Shown: piece after piece, positions 3,771-5,126 of the stretch | How the letters are laid out: each line of letters opens with the position of its first letter | How positions within the stretch are numbered: the first letter of the stretch is position 1 | Source: Actinomycetes bacterium | GTDB lineage: Bacteria; Actinomycetota; Acidimicrobiia; Acidimicrobiales; Palsa-688 | Reading direction: 5' to 3' | DNA: 5,126 nucleotides | Assembly (NCBI GenBank): GCA_021798075.1 | Contig: JAJZYO010000183.1 | Span: 1 to 5,126, forward strand | Program-made: the position numbers and the translations under genes | The notes under the pieces: model-generated | Told to the model about the DNA's origin: nothing | The model's database searches: none | The model's input: only the letters and a program-made list of their open reading frames with translations

Positions 3771-5126
3771 ATGAGACCAACGCCCTTCGACGAGTCAATG
3801 AGCGTCAATGCCGAGGAGCCGGCGTGGCCAGGCGCGCCGGGGCCCGATGGGACGGGGCCACATAGGGGCCCGATCGGGCAGCCGCCCCCACCTCCCTTCG
3901 GCGCCGGTGGCGCCAATAGCGGCGGCGCGGGTGGCGAGGGGCCCGGCGACGTGAGCTTCGTCAGCGTCTCGCGCTGGGAAAAGCGCAAGCCGCGCTCGTT
4001 TTGGATGCGCGTTCGCTTGCTCGTTCTTGTGGCAGCCGTATGGGGTGTGCTGTTTTGGTACACCCTCACCAACCCGCTCATCAGCATCCACGACGGGCTG
4101 GTGATGACTTGGGACTCCAAGTGGTGGCTCACCGTGCTTTTCGCCATCGAGCTCGCGCGGCAGCTGCATTACCTCCTATCCGAGCACTGGGGATGGTGGA
4201 ACCACATCTGGGCCGACGTTTTCTTCGGAGGGCTGTCGCGCCGGGGCATGCACATCAGCTCTTGGGGGAAGTACCGGGCCAAGAGGCTCTTCACCTGGGT
4301 CATCCTCATCGCGTTGATCGCCGTCATAGCGGGCGCAGCCGAGCACACGAGCCCGGTCCAAGGCCTGTTTTCTCTCCCGGGCAAGCTGGTGGGCGCCCTC
4401 GGCATCATCGCTTACGCACTTTTCTTTATGGTCATCGCGGTCGGCCAGTTCGTGGCGATCTTCTGGTTTTTGTCCAGGGGAGGCATGGAAACGTACTTCC
4501 CCGATGACATAAAGACGCGCTTTAGCAACGTGTGGGGCCAGGACGCGGTGCTCGAGAGGGTCAAGGAAAACATCATCTTTTTGGAGGACCCCGGTTCGAT
4601 CGAGTCACGTGGTGGCTACGTGCCGGGAGGCATCCTGCTTTGGGGCCCGCCGGGCACGGGCAAGACGCTCATGGCGGAGGCCGTGGCCGGCGAGACGGGG
4701 AAACCCTTCGTGTTCGTCGAACCGGCGGCTTTCATAAACATGTTCATGGGCATCGGTCCCCTGAAGGTCAAGTCCCTGTTCCGTAAGCTCCGCAAGCTCG
4801 CCATGCGCTACGGCGGGGTGATCTGCTTCTTCGACGAGGCCGACTCCTTAGGCAACCGGGGACTCATGACGGGTGGGGGCATTTTCGGGCCGGGCGGCGT
4901 CCAGGGCATGGCGCAGGCCGGGCCTTTCGCGGCCAGCGGCTGCCACGGTGGCGCCTACCTGTCCGAGCCGGCGGTCGACGCCCTTTTGTCGTCGTGGTCC
5001 ACTGGGTCCGCCGACAGTGTGCCGGTGCCTGAGGGCAAGCGGGGATGGCGCGACCGGATGTTCGTCGGTGCCGGCATGGGCGGTGGCGGTGGTGGCATGG
5101 GGACCCTGGAGGCTCTCCTCGCCGAG
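3771..5126 (+). CDS. FtsH-like membrane AAA+ ATPase, 3' end beyond the window
   Basis: The frame is open from this ATG to the right edge (452 codons seen). Residues 1-65 are a Pro/Gly-rich soluble tail (GQPPPPPFGAGG at 36-47). Hydrophobic segments lie at about 79-99, 118-136, 172-190 and 206-235, giving up to four membrane passes instead of the two of classical FtsH. The AAA+ domain then follows the FtsH plan: FSNVWGQDAVLERVKE (251-266, compare F.DVAG.DEAKEEL), PGGILLWGPPGTGKTL with Walker A at 292-299, AEAVAGETGKPF (302-313), pore loop F325-M326-G327 in NMFMGIG, and Walker B VICFFDE (350-356) in FFDEADSLGNRG. About 80 residues of Gly-rich insertion (361-444) separate Walker B from GTLEALLAE (444-452), the equivalent of TLNQLLvEMDG. 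ATP-driven substrate threading at the membrane is expected; whether an M41 zinc-protease domain (HExxH) follows cannot be seen. I believe similar proteins with this insertion occur in other Actinobacteria, from memory only. It is 9 bp after lipoprotein B, so probably one operon. Confidence 0.88.
   Translation, partial: MRPTPFDESMSVNAEEPAWPGAPGPDGTGPHRGPIGQPPPPPFGAGGANSGGAGGEGPGDVSFVSVSRWEKRKPRSFWMRVRLLVLVAAVWGVLFWYTLTNPLISIHDGLVMTWDSKWWLTVLFAIELARQLHYLLSEHWGWWNHIWADVFFGGLSRRGMHISSWGKYRAKRLFTWVILIALIAVIAGAAEHTSPVQGLFSLPGKLVGALGIIAYALFFMVIAVGQFVAIFWFLSRGGMETYFPDDIKTRFSNVWGQDAVLERVKENIIFLEDPGSIESRGGYVPGGILLWGPPGTGKTLMAEAVAGETGKPFVFVEPAAFINMFMGIGPLKVKSLFRKLRKLAMRYGGVICFFDEADSLGNRGLMTGGGIFGPGGVQGMAQAGPFAASGCHGGAYLSEPAVDALLSSWSTGSADSVPVPEGKRGWRDRMFVGAGMGGGGGGMGTLEALLAE

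Noticed and set aside
3734..4507. Out-of-frame and antisense frames over the start of the AAA+ gene (3734-4169 on -, 4001-4507 on +)
   Set aside because: The continuous frame from 3771 to the right edge has membrane segments and complete Walker motifs, so these are shadows.
361..5126. Transposon, integrase, att site or tRNA
   Set aside because: No transposase or integrase motifs, terminal inverted repeats with target duplications, or cloverleaf-like sequence were found.

Overview
The window is GC-rich, uses GTG as well as ATG starts, and every recognisable protein looks actinobacterial. The combination of a hopanoid-associated glycosyltransferase (HpnB type), small lipoproteins with classical lipoboxes and an actinobacterial-style FtsH-like ATPase suggests an Actinomycetota genome. 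An Acidimicrobiia-like lineage is my best guess, but no marker gene here fixes the taxon.

Layout from left to right. (1) Positions 1-431, + strand: the C-terminal part of a DUF559 / Vsr-like endonuclease-fold protein whose start lies before the window. (2) Positions 432-729: a 298-bp intergenic stretch between convergent genes. It holds an 18-bp perfect palindrome, four tandem 18-bp units, a second diverged copy of the same element folded as a long nested hairpin, a smaller hairpin, and three tandem 12-bp GC-rich units. (3) Positions 730-1089, - strand: a small four-cysteine protein of unknown function, with its start codon buried in a 13-bp perfect inverted repeat. (4) Positions 1156-2331, - strand: an HpnB-like family 2 glycosyltransferase, upstream of and in the same direction as the cysteine protein. 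(5) Positions 2332-2421: a 90-bp divergent intergenic region. (6) Positions 2422-5126, + strand: a tight three-gene cluster of two paralogous lipoproteins (2-bp gap) followed after 9 bp by a membrane-anchored FtsH-like AAA+ ATPase that runs off the right edge.

The part that most deserves attention is the + strand cluster. Two tandemly duplicated exported lipoproteins, each with a C-terminal CxxxC pair, appear to be co-transcribed with a multi-pass membrane AAA+ protein. That protein has a long glycine-rich insertion after Walker B and a proline/glycine-rich N-terminal tail. A membrane quality-control or protein-extraction unit with lipoprotein partners is a reasonable inference but is not shown by the sequence. 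The hpnB-cysteine protein pair and the structured repeats between the convergent genes are secondary points of interest.
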